Source: Cruorifilaria tuberocauda (lineage: Eukaryota; Nematoda; Chromadorea; Rhabditida; Onchocercidae). Taken from it: a stretch of DNA of 64,000 nt. Where the stretch lies: the NCBI GenBank assembly GCA_013365365.1, contig JABVXU010000243.1, forward strand, positions 1-64,000, in the 5' to 3' direction. The translations under genes were made by a program, and so were the position numbers. Positions 1-13,458 of the stretch are shown here, piece after piece (position 1 is the stretch's first letter; every line of letters starts with the position of its first letter). The notes under the pieces were generated by a model. It searched no databases, had not been told where the DNA came from, and saw only the letters and a program-made list of their open reading frames with translations.

Positions 1-203
1 TTGATTTCATTTTGAAATGTATTTAATAAAGACATTAAAGTGAGTTATAGGAGATAGAGATAGAACAGAAAATATTAAAAAAAAAATTACAAATCAAAGG
101 AAAGTACATTTATTTCCCCTTTTATTCCGTACTTCCAAATTCTTCTTCTCACAATTATTAATGAAAACTTTTCAAGAAATTCCAAGCAAATTCAAACCTT
201 TAC

Positions 204-241
204 CTGATGAAAGTCGCCCTGGTGAATCCATCTGCGGACTG
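204..241 (-). CDS. Possible internal exon of a gene extending off the window
   Basis: On the minus strand a TTTCAG acceptor (242-247) is followed by a 38-nt open stretch ending at a good donor, CAG|GTAAAG (donor dinucleotide at 202-203). One frame reads SPQMDSPGRLSS, typical of a disordered linker. An alternative acceptor three bases further in would give 35 nt. The local base composition is richer in G+C than its surroundings. No neighbouring exon could be connected, so this may be chance. The family is unknown. Confidence 0.3.
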
Positions 242-2458
242 CTGAAATATAACAAATGTTTTTGCAATCATTAGTTTTATCTAAACTATAATAAGACGTG
301 ACAATATAACGCATAGAATATGACAAATACTAATATATTCATCGTTATATACAAAAAATTATTTAACTATCGGTATGATAGTTTTCAAATCAAAATAGCT
401 TTTCTTATCAATAGATGATTCCAGTTTCACGAAAACCTCTGACAATATATTTTGATGAATATTATAATAAAATTACTAAAATATTCTACAATATATGTAT
501 ATTGTTTCAAATTGCTTAATAGTAGTACTTGCATAATAATCGCTCACATCCTACTGAATTAAATGAAGCAAAATTCATTCTGAAACTTCGCAATGAACTA
601 CAAGAAATTAAGTGTTAGCTGAGCAATTTGAAATATTACACATAATAAATCCTTAAGAACTGATAAACAGATGAGCATTAATTATATGTACATATATCGT
701 GGGTCAGCAAATAAACAAGTAAATAAGTGTAAATAGACTACAAAACAAGTAATCGAACTTCCTAATGAAAAGGAGTTCTCTTTTTTAATTTTTATTACCT
801 TGCTAGGACAATAGATTAGTACTTTCCTATCTTACTATCCTCTTTGAACTGTAAATCTAGTCTCCGTGCATTATTATGAGTTATGATAGATACTTAGAAA
901 CTATATTTTAAATTAACATATTGCAACTTGTGGCGATAAATAGATCGATTAAGAAAAAAAGAAAAATCGGATCGCAATTTCTTGACCAATATCATGAAAC
1001 CGTCACTAAATTTATAATGACAAGAATAAACTGTAGCAAATTTGAAGTATTTTTTTGGTAAACCAGTATTATTTTTTTGCAATAATTTCACTACTTATTT
1101 TAATAGTAACTCATAAAATGAAGCAAAATTATGATAATGTTAATTTATCTCTCTTCTTTCTCATTTCGCTATCTTTTTCCCAGTATTATAAAATAAAACA
1201 AATAGTTTTTGAAAAATTTTCATTCATAAACAACGTTATGAAATACATAACATTAACTAAGTGATAAATTGACAAAAAAAAATAGCTAGCCAGATAAGAA
1301 ATGAACAAAAGAGTTAAAAGTTAAACAATAAAAGAATGTAGGAAATGTAAGCAAAATGGATATGGATGAAAGAATTGAAATATGATGGCAATTGCACTGA
1401 TATCACGTTTACTTGTTTATTTTTTCTATAAAGTGCCATCGCAATAACTGGTTTTAAGTCTTTAACTAAACAAAAAGTTCTTCATTAGATCGCTATATTA
1501 ATTTCTATATTGGTATAAAATGAATTAAGATAGGCCTACTAGTCTCTATGCATGTTTCTTGCATTTATTTCTTGATTCCTACGTTTACATATTGTTCTTG
1601 GAATGAATTTAATAACACCTCTTATCCAATACTCTTACAATTTCTTTGCTAGCAAAAAAAGTGTATAGAAAAGATATTTAGATATTTGTATGTTAATCTT
1701 ATCACAATATTATTACACATAAACTTTAGCTGCAATTAAATGCTAAACTGAACACCAAATTGCTGATATTTAGAATTCCCATCTTTTATCATTACTGACA
1801 TAACATTATCATCATTTTCAGAGAGTAAGCATAATTTCAAATAGATTTCCTTTCTGTAAAAATGAACTAATTTAACTATTTTCTTCACAAAACGGATTGA
1901 AATGAAATAGTTTATGTTGTCAGTTATAAATTTCATGTTAAAATTAGGTGATTGTACTAAACATTTTCATCTTTTCAAATTTCAAAAACTTCAAATTCAA
2001 AAGATTTGAAAGTTCAGGTCGGTCACTATTCACAAGAAATGCGGGGAAATGTAAGAAATACTTTATTTAATGAGATAAAAATTTAAATCAACAAAGAACC
2101 TGTGAATAAAAATTTTATTCCTTCTACCTTCAATTTACATTCAAATGTAAACCACTTTCTCTCTCAAAGTTAAATAATAATGATAATAATTGATTAGATG
2201 AAAGAATGATAACACTGATACTGATAGGAGCATATCTGAAAAAATAATCGATGAAATTCAAAAATGATGATAATACGCTAACATTTGCATATTAAAAAAA
2301 AATTTTCAAAAGTATTCATATCGAATGATAGTTACATGTCCATGTTGATATACTCAATATTCGTAATAGTAAGTAATGTGAATAAAAAAAACATGATGAT
2401 GGAGAAAAATGAAGGAAAACAAAAACCATATGATCATCTCAAGAGTTATTGAAATAAA

Positions 2459-2484
2459 GAGAGAGAGAGAGAGAGAGAGAGAGA
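2459..2484. repeat. (GA)n microsatellite
   Basis: Uninterrupted GA dinucleotide run of 13 units, followed by a purine-rich tail to about 2515. Confidence 0.95.
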
Positions 2485-2878
2485 AGGAGGAAAGAGGGAC
2501 GTAGAGAGGGAGAAGATCGGTGCCAAAAAAAGTTATCGATCCCTGAAGACCACAAAAAGAGAATGAGGAAAAAGAGAGATGGAATGTCTACGGAGTGATG
2601 TGTAAATGACCCCATCGTCCATTGATTTCGTTACTCTCTCATAAATGGAAAGATATAAACAAAAAGGTGAAATTTGATGGATTCATGGATAGATAGGCGA
2701 AAAATACCTTCTTATTTTCTCTCCTCCCATTTAAATGATGGAATCTAATTGAAACGAGGCATTGTTACTTCTTCCTTAAGTTTAATTAATTACAATTCCA
2801 TTTTGTTTCTTCTCTCAAAAGCATCCTCTGTCCTATCCTGCAGTATTGTGGTTTTCTCTCAAAATCACTTCTTATCAG

Positions 2879-2903
2879 TCTCTCTCTCTCTCTCTCTCTC
2901 TCT
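2879..2903. repeat. (TC)n microsatellite
   Basis: Uninterrupted TC dinucleotide run of about 12 units. It lies 400 bp from a GA run of similar length, so the two could pair as an inverted repeat. Confidence 0.95.
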
Positions 2904-3857
2904 AGTGATTCTTACTGCTCGCTAATAATGCGCAGACATTTAGTAAACGATAGAAAATTGTGAACATTTATTTCGCACAACGAACTTCTCTCATTCCGTT
3001 AATTCATTTTACAAAAAAATAATTTAAAATTAAAAACAATTTTTTAGGGTGAGAAAAAAATGCTCATTTCCTAAACGATTTTGACTAAAATATATATTTA
3101 ACTCAGTGATGATTAATGGACATCATTTTCTTTTTATTTTACAGTTTCTTTGTTAAAGATGAACATTAAAAATGAGATAAGAGAGAAGTGAAATCTTAAA
3201 TTTCTGATACTTTAACTGATTTAAAATTTTATGAGGAATAAAGAGATGAAGAGCTTTCCTTCCCTACTCAAATAACAATCAATATCCTCCAGTAGCTATA
3301 ATGACACACACTTATGATCTGATTACTCTATAATGAAACGTTATTTTAGCTAAAAATATCATAATAGATGCAAATTAATTCCTTTCTGAAATTTGCATAT
3401 TTGAAAGAATGTGCAGAAAGATCGTAAGAAAGAAGAACTTGCAATTTTTCTTTGCAACTAATGCATCTTCTACTATTCATTTCAATACTCAATATCATTA
3501 TTCAATATACAAAATGAAAATGAGAGTTTCAAAAACAATCCAAAACAATGACATCTAATTGTATTAATTATTTCTGACAGATGATAATTAGTAAATAAGA
3601 TAAATGTATTTGTCGTATTATTAAGAGAGAAGATAACATAGTTTTTCTCAAAAGATACACGAGCAAAAACAAGTTGCTATATAAATGATTGTCACTAAAC
3701 TCTCTCTACTTCTCAAAACGTATAAAAGTATTGCTGAATGAATGACAAGGTTTTGTGTGGAGCTTATGAACGGAAATGGAACCGTTTTCCCTGCAGTATC
3801 GATAAAAATAAAAATTTCCCTCCTCTCTTCTTACCCATAAATCATTTTGTCTGTATC

Positions 3858-3972
3858 TATCCCTATGTGTATCTTTGTATGTTGTGTATGTGTGCATGCG
3901 TGTATGTGTATGTCTGTATGTGTGTGTAAAGTATTTATGTGTCATGTGTGTGTGTGTGTGTGTGTGTATGTG
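3858..3972. repeat. (TG)n / TGTA-rich microsatellite
   Basis: Imperfect TG/TATG tract with a perfect TG core at about 3943-3967. The short open frames found on both strands here are produced by the repeat and are not genes. Confidence 0.9.
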
Positions 3973-5866
3973 TTTGTGTTTGTTTGATTATTTGCATGAT
4001 GTGATTGGTTAAATATTCGATTTAGTTTCAAAATGTTTTTTTTTGTTCTTTTTTTCTTTTTTCACTTCAGCCAACAATTTCAGAATGTATGAAATAGATT
4101 GATCTTGTGAATCATCAAGTACATATTACAATGCTTATGATTCACTAACGGTCCAATTACAAAAGCAAAAGGAAATGTAGAATGAAATTTAGCTAGAAGG
4201 ATTGATTGTATGACAGATTGATATAAAGTAGAATGATTATCAGTTAAATATCATATCACTATACTCTTTCATCCACTCTCATTCTATATTTCTCGCCAAT
4301 TTTTTCGACCATTTTAATTTTCACATTGAACAATAAATTTAAGCAATTGATCTTACATATCCAACGATAACAGATAGCTAGAATTTGACGTATTACTCAT
4401 CAACAAGATACAAATGGTATGATGATTTGTAGTGAAGCCAAAACAATCGTACAGAAGGGATATTAGATGAATTTGTTTTGGGAACAATGTAACACTACTG
4501 TTGATAGATTCCATTTCAGGATTATATTTTGCGAGACTTAATAAATGACTTTTAGGTAAAAGCTCTTGATAGATTTGATTGCATGGTTAAATAAATGATC
4601 ATAATGAAATTTTCATAGCAGTATTGAAACAAAACGCAACACTGTATTATTATTACATAATAATACACCTGATTCATCAATGGTAAACAACTACCAATTT
4701 AATTAATTACAAACTCTCTTACCTATGTTCATTCGGGTTCATATATTACTTTTTCATTGTTTCACTTTCCATTAAAATAAAACAACGAATGACTAGAATG
4801 TTATATAAAGACATAAAATAAAACAAAAAAGAAGCAATTAAAATAAGTATACAATCTGCGAAATAGTAGTGTATCACAGCTGTTCACAATAAAAATAATT
4901 TAATCAGTAGAAAAAATCGTAAAAAAAAGGTCAAATTGCGCTATCTGGTGTAATTACAAAACATTCAACTCATATAAAATGCACATCCCAAAGAACAAGA
5001 ATGAAAAAAATTAATCAGAAAATTTGCGAACAATTTGAATGATAAAATCTTGAACAAGAAAAACAATGAAAGGCACGATTGAGAAAGGAATTCCAAACTA
5101 TTTCAAAATTTAAATTAAGTAGGTGAATTTTCTTTTTTTGTAAAGAGAATAACTATTTCAGCGTTCAAAATCAAACACATCCTATTTTTGTGTTCATTAT
5201 CTACATGATCAACATCCATAACCAACACTTTTTTTAACTAATCTAGACTTTAATAAAACGTGATCCGATTAAAATATATGGCATCCACAAAATTCAATTC
5301 AATACCTCTAAAGAAATGAAAAATCATGAAATTTAGTATTGCAAATGCGATCTTTAAAATCAATGGTGGATGATAAAAAAGTTAATTATATATAAGGTTT
5401 TGTCACAACTGGAAGCCTTCTTGGTCGCAGTTTTTTCCATAATAAAATATGGATAATAAATTTTTTGAAACATTGCGAGTATCGATAAAAAACTGTTCTG
5501 AGCTGTAAGTGAGTGCAAATGAAAATCAATGGAACAAAATGTTTTTCTAAATTCAACAGATAACAATTAGAAGACAATGATAGGTCCTAATTCTGTTGAA
5601 ATTTTCTAGCCGAAAAACGCATCTTTCTAAACAAAAGACAGTAATGAGAAGTAAATGAAATGAAGAGATATAGTGAAAATTGAGAAAGCTTCAAAAAGCG
5701 GCACTAAAAAGAGGAGTAAAAGATTCAATCGCAATTACCTATGGATTATTTATTACATTTAATCATCAATAGCCAAATGTATTGGGTGAAGAAGTTCGAT
5801 CATTTTCAAAGACGATCGAAGTTGAGGAAAAGAATTTAAAATCCATTTTTTCCTTCGACCATAATA

Positions 5867-5872
5867 TTTATT
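5867..5872 (-). terminator. Poly(A) signal of GMPPA
   Basis: AATAAA on the minus strand, 56 nt downstream of the GMPPA stop codon, a normal distance for a nematode 3' UTR. Confidence 0.55.
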
Positions 5873-5927
5873 AACATTATAACAGATTATTAAAAATTAT
5901 TTAAGAACCAAACCCTAAATTTTATGA

Positions 5928-8758
5928 TCATAATATAATTTGGTTTTTGTAACTGGATGTGAGCTCTTTGTATGGTAGAACAATAGAATTGAGAATAATC
6001 GTTTCAGCAAGAACATGAACATCGGATCCAAGAATAGTTAATGACGGATTAAGACGGCCATCAGTGTTAAACAACGGTTTATTGTCCAATTTAGCGAATG
6101 GAATGTTTGGATTCGGTGAAATTGGTGTACCTTCAACACGTGCCCACGCACCAACAACACTCCGCCAACCAATTACCGAATGTAGTATACAGGCATGTTC
6201 GTTGATTACTGCCTCAGCTAGAACAATAGTTTCACGAACACGAACACCAGCTGCAATTTTAGCCTTCGCACCAATGCTTACATTCGGACCTATTTTTGCA
6301 GTTGGATCAATCTGCAACAAAATTCATTCAAAAAAAAATCTGAAATTTAATATGAAAATCAAAATGAAGTATCTACAAAAAATCATACAAAGATATAATA
6401 TGACAACTTCGCTTTTATATCCCATATAACTGCACAATCGGAAGGATAAAGACTGTACAGAATTGCTTGGAATATTCCCAAATTTTATAAATTATTGATA
6501 ATTAAATTTAGAATAATAACAGTTTTTTGTAAAAGACTACCGGACATAAAATCCCACTACCATTGATGAACATGCTTAATAAGTGAGAACAATGTCTAAT
6601 AGATTGGACATGTGTTCGACCAACATCAACTTACTAGATTAATTGAAGCAAATAAAGCAAAATGAGACGTTAACCTCCGCAGTAGGATCGATGAAAACGT
6701 CGCCAATGATTTGTGCTCTATCATGACACAACCGCGATGGGTCCGAAGCATGATATAAACGTAGATAATGGCGATTAGCATAAAGAACTGCACTAAAATA
6801 AAATATACTACTATTAGTGACTCGTGCAATATAGTAATACAATGCGTAGAAACAAAGATTACAGCTTCAATAATCATTTTCTAAAAATGAATCTTACGCA
6901 GCGGTTTTTGTTTGACTCCACCATCGCTTCGTTTTCAACGCATATAGTACGGATTCTGAAGCCATCTGTGGAAAAATATCTGTTTCAAACCAAACCTATA
7001 ATTTCAAAGTATATAAGTTTCCCATCAAAGTTCGGCTTATGTAACAAATCTGTTTTCATACATGTTCTTCAAGATGGATCTTAAACGATATTATAAAATA
7101 TACATACTTGCTTTGCATCTGTACAACTGTGCGCTCTACCGATTCTTCCAATAACATTTGCGCGTAACAAGTAAACGCCGCATGAAATATATTGTGATAC
7201 AAAAGTCGTCGGTTTGTCGACATAGTGAAGAACCTAAAAAGTGATGTAATGAAATTTCTGTAAAGTTCGACAATCCTGAAATAGTTCTGGAATATTCTCA
7301 AATATTAAATATATCCTCGAAATAATTTCAACTTTACAATAGTATTCAGTACACACAGATTATTACCTTGCCATTTGGATCGATTACGACGGAACCATAG
7401 TTGATGGACTGTTCACGGGTAGCTTCGGTTGTAAGTAATAATCCATGAGCGTTCTGTTTCACGATTAATTCATGGGCCATTTCGGCAATCGGCAAATCAC
7501 CACAAACATCAGCGTTAAGCACAAATAGTGCACTTGGATTATTCTCAAGCAAGATTGATCGAAAATGGTACAAACCACAGGCTGTGCCGAGTGCCTCAGG
7601 TTCTTCCAAATATCTCAAAGAAAACAAAATTCTTAAGTTTCCTTGTTTTCATTGCCACAATTTTCACTATAGTAATTAAAATCGAGATATTTCCCTCTAC
7701 AATAGAGATTTGTATAGAAGAATATAAATATAAATTGATTTTAGTTAAATATTTCTACGCATTTTTATTTCTCATCCTCTACAAATTTTTTCAGAAATGA
7801 GGGGAGAGTAGTTTTGTAACTGAAGAACGCAGCATATTTCATGAAAACAAAAATTTTTTATGTGTTTTTTATGTTTCAAATTTATATTTCAAATCCACAA
7901 ATCATATCATAAGAGATAAATGAACAATAGAAAATTACCTGATTTTCATGCTGTATGTTTCCGCACATTTTTGAATAAAGTCGTAAAAGTATTTCGCTGG
8001 ATAGAATCCAATCAAATAAATTTCCGTTACAAGAGGCAACTAAAACTAAAATCATGTTCTGGAAATTTCTTTCTGATTCCTAAAATTTTACTGAATTCTT
8101 TAAATTTCAATTTTCACGTCCGTATTTTATAAAAGAGAATCACATTTCTGCATTTCATGTGATTACATAAACATATTTTATGGCATTTTACGTATTTATG
8201 GCTTAAGAATCCCATCAAATTTGGTGTGTCTAAGCATGTATCTGGTGATAATTTTTGTAATTATTTATAATATTTAATATTTCCAAAATATCTCACAGAT
8301 ATCATTATACTTTTTTAACACTATCATATGGCCGGAAGCAGAACTATTTTTAAAACTTGCCTTCGAAAGCTGTTCAATATGATGTTCAATGAGAGGTACT
8401 CCAGCGATTGGAAATAGAGGTTTTGGAAGTTGCAGTGAAAGTGGTCGAAAACGCGTGCCTGAATGCAAACGTACGAGGGTAGATCAGAGACGAAGTGGGC
8501 AACGAGAAACAATACATGCAATGAGCAGAACTGGTAAGAACAAGAAAACAGCATAGAGTGAAATAAGGGCCAGACTCGCAAGCAACATTTCAAAGAATTC
8601 TGACTTCAATTTCACGAAATTTTAATTCCCGACAGCGAACGGTAGTACCAAATTTAATTCGGCCTACCTTTTTGTGCACCACCGACGAGAACAACAGCTT
8701 TCAAGGTCGTCGTCGTTGATGTTGCCAGTTGTGTATCGCCCCAGTCCGACCGAAACAT
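5928..8758 (-). CDS. GMPPA: GMPPA: mannose-1-phosphate guanylyltransferase alpha (regulatory) subunit
   Basis: Nine-exon model, minus strand: 8758-8668, 8458-8361, 8039-7939, 7613-7367, 7233-7108, 7079-7062, 6965-6898, 6792-6675, 6311-5928 (stop TAA), 416 aa against about 420 in the human protein. The N-terminal nucleotidyltransferase domain shows [17 protein letters not shown], then [26 protein letters not shown] and HYVDKPTTF. The C-terminal left-handed beta-helix shows [17 protein letters not shown] and [16 protein letters not shown], and the protein ends NQIIL as in vertebrates. In animals GMPPA is the cytosolic regulatory partner of GMPPB, which makes GDP-mannose for glycosylation. Start ATG 8758 gives an extension of about 18 residues before the core. 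Two oddities: exon 2 ends at a GC donor, and exons 5 and 6 are separated by only 28 nt. The family call is firm; the 7062-7108 junction is not. Confidence 0.9.
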
Positions 8759-10089
8759 TGACCTCAATTTTCAGAACCGATGTGTTAGAGAATTCCCTCA
8801 AGGAATTTAAAGAAACATTAAACATATTCAATAAAATGTGATCGATAAAAAACGAATAAATAAAACTGATGAACTGTAAAATTGAATTGCTTGATCCTAA
8901 TTACTTGAAATGCTTCCCTCTTATTTTGGCGTTATTTTCTCAAATCAAAAAGCATCTCCAAAATCTTCTCACTTAACTGGAAATCAGATAATTAAGAAGT
9001 TAATTGTAGCAAAACTACTCAAAAAAAAATTCCCATTCTCAATTGCTCAATATTCATATTAAATACAGTTTGAAGCTCCATGTTTAAAGCAAATTGGATG
9101 ATATGAATCAGTGTAAGTTCTATTAAGATATTGAAAATAATCTATTGAATAATCCAAACATTCCATTTTTCGACATAAAAGAAGAAACTGTTCTATAAGT
9201 TTAATGAGAACAGCAAACAGCTTCAACTATTTGAAACAGTAGAAACGTTACGTTATAATTAGGAGACTAGATACAAACCACTTTCGAAAATGATCATTTG
9301 CAGAATAATTTCTTCGCAGATTCCGAACCCAAGGAAAAAGGAACGAAACAGAACGCAGATAAACTACATAAATACAAACTGGACTGATGTTAAAAAGACA
9401 AATAAAAATGTTTGTTTGCCTCAAAATTGGAATTCATCGTGTTTAGCTGTTATCTCATAGATTTCCATATCCGAACTTCAATGCAGTTTTATTAATTTTA
9501 TGTTCCAGCCAAGACGTGAATACCAAAATGGAGATATTAGTAGAATTTTTAGCTATCAAAAGAAGATTATTATCTGGAAAAATACCGAATTAATACTGTA
9601 TTAACGGTATAATAGATAAAGGAAAAATGGTAGGGAGAAACTGAGATTTTAACATTCTTGTACATCCCTTTGTCACTTTCAAAAACGCAAAACACAACAA
9701 ATATTCGAAAACCGACTTTCTAGATTGTGCAGTAACTGAAAAGGATAAAATAATTACGAAGGATTACTTTGCAATAAAGTATGCCAAGGAACCACTTCAT
9801 CAAATGTTATGTAAAACAGTGGGCAGACAATTTGTGAAGTAGAGACAATACATGCTTACAAGATAGTTGGAATATTTCAAATAAATATCAGCTAAGAACT
9901 TAAGAAATAATTAAGTCCGACTTAATTCTTCAATAAAAATCGAGTGAACTTTGATCTCAGCGATTCGAAACCTACTGTAATTGTTTCTCCCGGCAAATGC
10001 ATAAAAAACAGAAAACTGAGCATTTAAATAAAGGCATAAAAACCACGAAATGTAATGTATTTCCTTCAAAAACTGATGTCACAGAACTT
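8759..10089. other. Intergenic, GMPPA to TFG
   Basis: AT-rich spacer between two genes on the same strand. It should hold the GMPPA promoter and the end of the TFG 3' UTR. I see no coding exon or RNA gene in it. The distance of about 1.6 kb between coding regions argues against a tight nematode operon. Confidence 0.6.
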
Positions 10090-10095
10090 TTTATT
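10090..10095 (-). terminator. Candidate poly(A) signal of TFG
   Basis: AATAAA on the minus strand about 240 nt downstream of the TFG stop codon. Other AT-rich hexamers nearby are possible. Confidence 0.35.
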
Positions 10096-10333
10096 GTAAT
10101 AATTAACTCTAAACAATGTGAACCATAAACAGTTGTAGCTCCAATGAATAACAAGGAAAAACAACATCGTTATAAAAGGAAACGGTTCATTCATATAGAT
10201 ATTGAGAATTAAGAGAATGAAAAAGGGACACAAACGGAAAAGGCTAAATAAATGATCTCCGTAGTGAGAAGCAACCGAATAACAGAGAGAAGCAGAATTC
10301 GGATTCGGAATCCGAAAGGGGAAAGACAGAAAA

Positions 10334-13300
10334 TCAATATCCGGATGGCTGCAACGGAAAACGCATGTGATGCAAAGGCTGTGTACCACGCGCAAATGGA
10401 TTTGGAGCACCTGGAGCGGTGGCACCAAATGTCATCGTTGGTGGGAGGCCAGTTGAAGGATGGGCAACAGATGTCGCCGGTGAATTGCGTTCAAAACTAC
10501 CAAGAGGTGCGATTGAAGATGGTGGAGGAGCTATTGACTGCGATGGCATACCTGAAAGGTAGTAAAGTGTTAATTGAAGCATAATAACCATTGGATTAAC
10601 ATCCTAAAAAGTCAAATAAAAGTGAGCAAAAAGACTACCTGGATCATCAAATTATCTACCAAAATTTCAATACATTATATTATTTTATAAATGATTTCAG
10701 AATTGCCATATCATTTTCTGCTAATTTGTTTTCTTTTTTTGTTATAGTCTATCCCAATTGAAGAATTGTTAAATATCATTCTAATATGTTTATCTTATTA
10801 CATCCATTACCTACAGCCATTACCTGGCTCTTTTCGCATTGTTTCACCTCTGTTACAAAATTCTAAAAAAAATTACTATTAGTCCAGAAACATGAAAATA
10901 CCCGGTTGTGAACCTGTTCTTGCTACCGATGAACTGAAATTCTGAAGAGCTGCTGGGCTTCCTGAATAGGTCATCTGCTGTGGTGGAGTTTGCGATTGCA
11001 TCAAAGCATTGGCTATTGACATCTGTGTACCGAAAGAAGTTGGTGGTGCATTAAATCCGGAACTGGGTGGCATGCCAGAACTCGGCATCGATGATGCTGG
11101 TGGTAGAAGTGTATTGGGCATAGCTGGTGGAACTTGCATTGGAATCTGTTGAGGTGGTTGGGATAATGCGTTAGTACCACCTGTCATATTGTCAAATTGG
11201 TGCTGATGCTGTTGTTGCTGTTGCGGTTGCGGAGCTGGGACACCGAAAGATGGCATATTCTGACCTAAAGTTGGCATACCAAACCGATATTCTGATTGTG
11301 GAGCAGAAACTGGTGCGTTTGGCTGCTGATGCTGCTGTTGACCGAATGCATTCATTGCTGGCAATTGTGTTTGAAGTGGCAAAGGCGGTAGCCCAGTTTG
11401 CAATGAACTTCTTGGTGGTGACGGTACTAAATGAGATGGTACAGCTTGAGTTAATAACGGATTCGGAGCCGGTGCTGGAGGAATACGATCACTCGCTTCT
11501 GAAAATAACAATTCATTTTTTCTGTACCAGTTTTAGTACGATAAAATTTTTTTTATTTTTTCTATTAGAATAATATGGTCCTTAAATAATCATTTGCTGA
11601 ATCTTGCCAAATTTTGAAAGTAGCAGTAGTCCAACTGCATATGTCAAAAGCCTTATACAGAAATTCTAAACAATCACTAATTAGATATGCCAAAATGTAA
11701 ATTCTAGTAAAGTTTTGGAAGTTAATAATAAAGCTCCATACAAACTTATATCTAGTGTCTAGTAGCTCAACTATTTAGTAATGACCTGTAGCGAGTGACA
11801 ACATAATCCAGTAAAACTTCACTTGAAAATGAATTTACCGTATTGTGCAGGAGGAAACGATGAAGTTATGAGATGAGTACTGGACGAAATATCAATTTCA
11901 GTATTTGGTTCACTATGTGAATCTTCTTTTGACGATGTTGAGCGTCCAACTGACTGCGAATTTTGCATATCAAGTGGGGCAGTTGGTGGTAGCAATATGC
12001 CATCCATTAGCTTTCTATGAGGAACGTCTTTGCTAGGTGAATCAGCTTTAGCCGAAAGAGATGAACCGTAAGTCGATGTTAAGTTATTTACCTGAAATTT
12101 GTCCAAAAATTTTGTCAAGTGATAGAAATAGTTTTCGAAGTGATGACGAAGAGGTAAATAATTCCGAAAACCTTAGAACCTCTTGGCATTTCGTAGGAAA
12201 TAAAATTAAGGAACACTGTGATTCTAATGCCGTCGTTAAGTCGTACTAAAAATTTCAAGTGCAGCGTTCAGAAAAATGCACAGACAGGGAAATCAACTTT
12301 CGGTGACTTTAATAGGCAGTAATATTTACCTGTTCGTGAACAGAAGGCTGTATTGTTGCAACCGATTCGTTATTTTTCATTAATTGATCAGTATGCTCTC
12401 TGATGACTTCACATTTATTCATTTTCGCATCAATTTTAATTGCCTTTAACGTTTCCAGAACGGAAACGGCTGTATCACGCACCATTTCTAATTGATTCTC
12501 TAATCTGAAAGCAATTACATGCCATCTTCCCTTCTTCAATTTCTGTCCTAAAGATTGTTAAGTTTTCCGTTTAATGGAAAATTTGTTTGAAAAACTGATA
12601 CTTAACAGGCAAATTTATCTTCTGATATCCTAACATATTCCATTTCTAATTCATCTGCTTCCTAATCGACTGTCCAGAAAGCTTATTTTCAAAAAAATAA
12701 AACTAAAAGAACTGAACAACTTTCTCCTGATCTTTTCGATATTTAAGGATCTGATCAATTTACCTAATTAACTAACTTATTAACTATTAACTAAACTTAT
12801 TTAAGTTTCCGAGACAGTTACTTACTTCATTGCTTGCGTAAAATCAGTTTCATCACTTAAAACGATTATTGAAAGTTTTGTTTCCGTTTGAAGGGCCATT
12901 AATAAATCGGTATCATCCGCCAACGTTACATAATCACCATCTGTAATATTAATGTAACTAATATAACAGATTTGACAGTTCCAGAGCAATTTAACGACCC
13001 GAAATATCAAATTTCAATTCCCCAAAGTACAGTAAAGTTATTAACTCAACAACAAAGTTAGTTGATAACTTAATCGACCGATTTTTGCATCTTAACATAC
13101 GACTATAAGTAAAGTAAAGCGTGGTAAGTCAACATGACAGCATTTCCCCACTTGATGAAATACTCGCTTTTCTACTCATAATGACTCTTAAACCATATTC
13201 GTGGAGATGTTCATATCATTCAAAACTTTCAAATTTTTAAAATATTCATACCAGAATTCATTTACCTTCATCCTTATATTTTAGCGATATGTTAACAGAA

Positions 13301-13458
13301 CTTTGAAGCTTGAATATTCGCTGCATCATTAAAACAAGATCATTGTATGACATATCGTCGCTGTGATGGATAGTCATCTTACGTACATCGCTTCCGTATC
13401 GTGCTTTCAATGTCGTCGTTACCACCTTACCATTTGATACCATTTTCTGTAAATTCAT
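10334..13458 (-). CDS. TFG: TFG (Trk-fused gene) homologue, ER exit-site / COPII scaffold
   Basis: Six exons: 13458-13266, 12940-12826, 12504-12330, 12091-11839, 11498-10902, 10551-10334 (TGA); 516 aa. The first 95 residues are a PB1 domain: [20 protein letters not shown], then the TFG-diagnostic [11 protein letters not shown] and the acidic OPCA motif [18 protein letters not shown] built across the exon 1/2 junction. Exon 3 encodes a short coiled coil ([19 protein letters not shown]), exon 4 a Ser-rich linker, and exons 5-6 a long Q/P/M-rich disordered tail with a poly-Q/H patch, ending [12 protein letters not shown] oligomerises through PB1 plus coiled coil and organises COPII at ER exit sites; the C. 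elegans counterpart is TFG-1. ATG 13458 is chosen because [11 protein letters not shown] aligns with the start of the vertebrate protein. The end of exon 5 has two in-phase donors (10902 or 10914). Confidence 0.92.

Larger units (their letters stand above)
1..5866. other. Mostly non-coding AT-rich region
   Basis: I see no convincing gene here apart from one possible small exon near the left edge. Open frames are short (under about 80 codons), AT-rich and without recognisable motifs. The stretch holds three microsatellites (GA, CT and TG types) between 2.4 and 4.0 kb. It lies downstream of the minus-strand GMPPA gene and may be intron or flank of a gene that continues off the left edge. Confidence 0.5.

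Noticed and set aside
6064..6429. 121-codon plus-strand open frame
   Set aside because: It is the antisense of the last GMPPA exon; the minus-strand frame carries the conserved beta-helix repeats.
10252..10584. 110-codon plus-strand open frame
   Set aside because: It is antisense to the final TFG exon, with no motif of its own.
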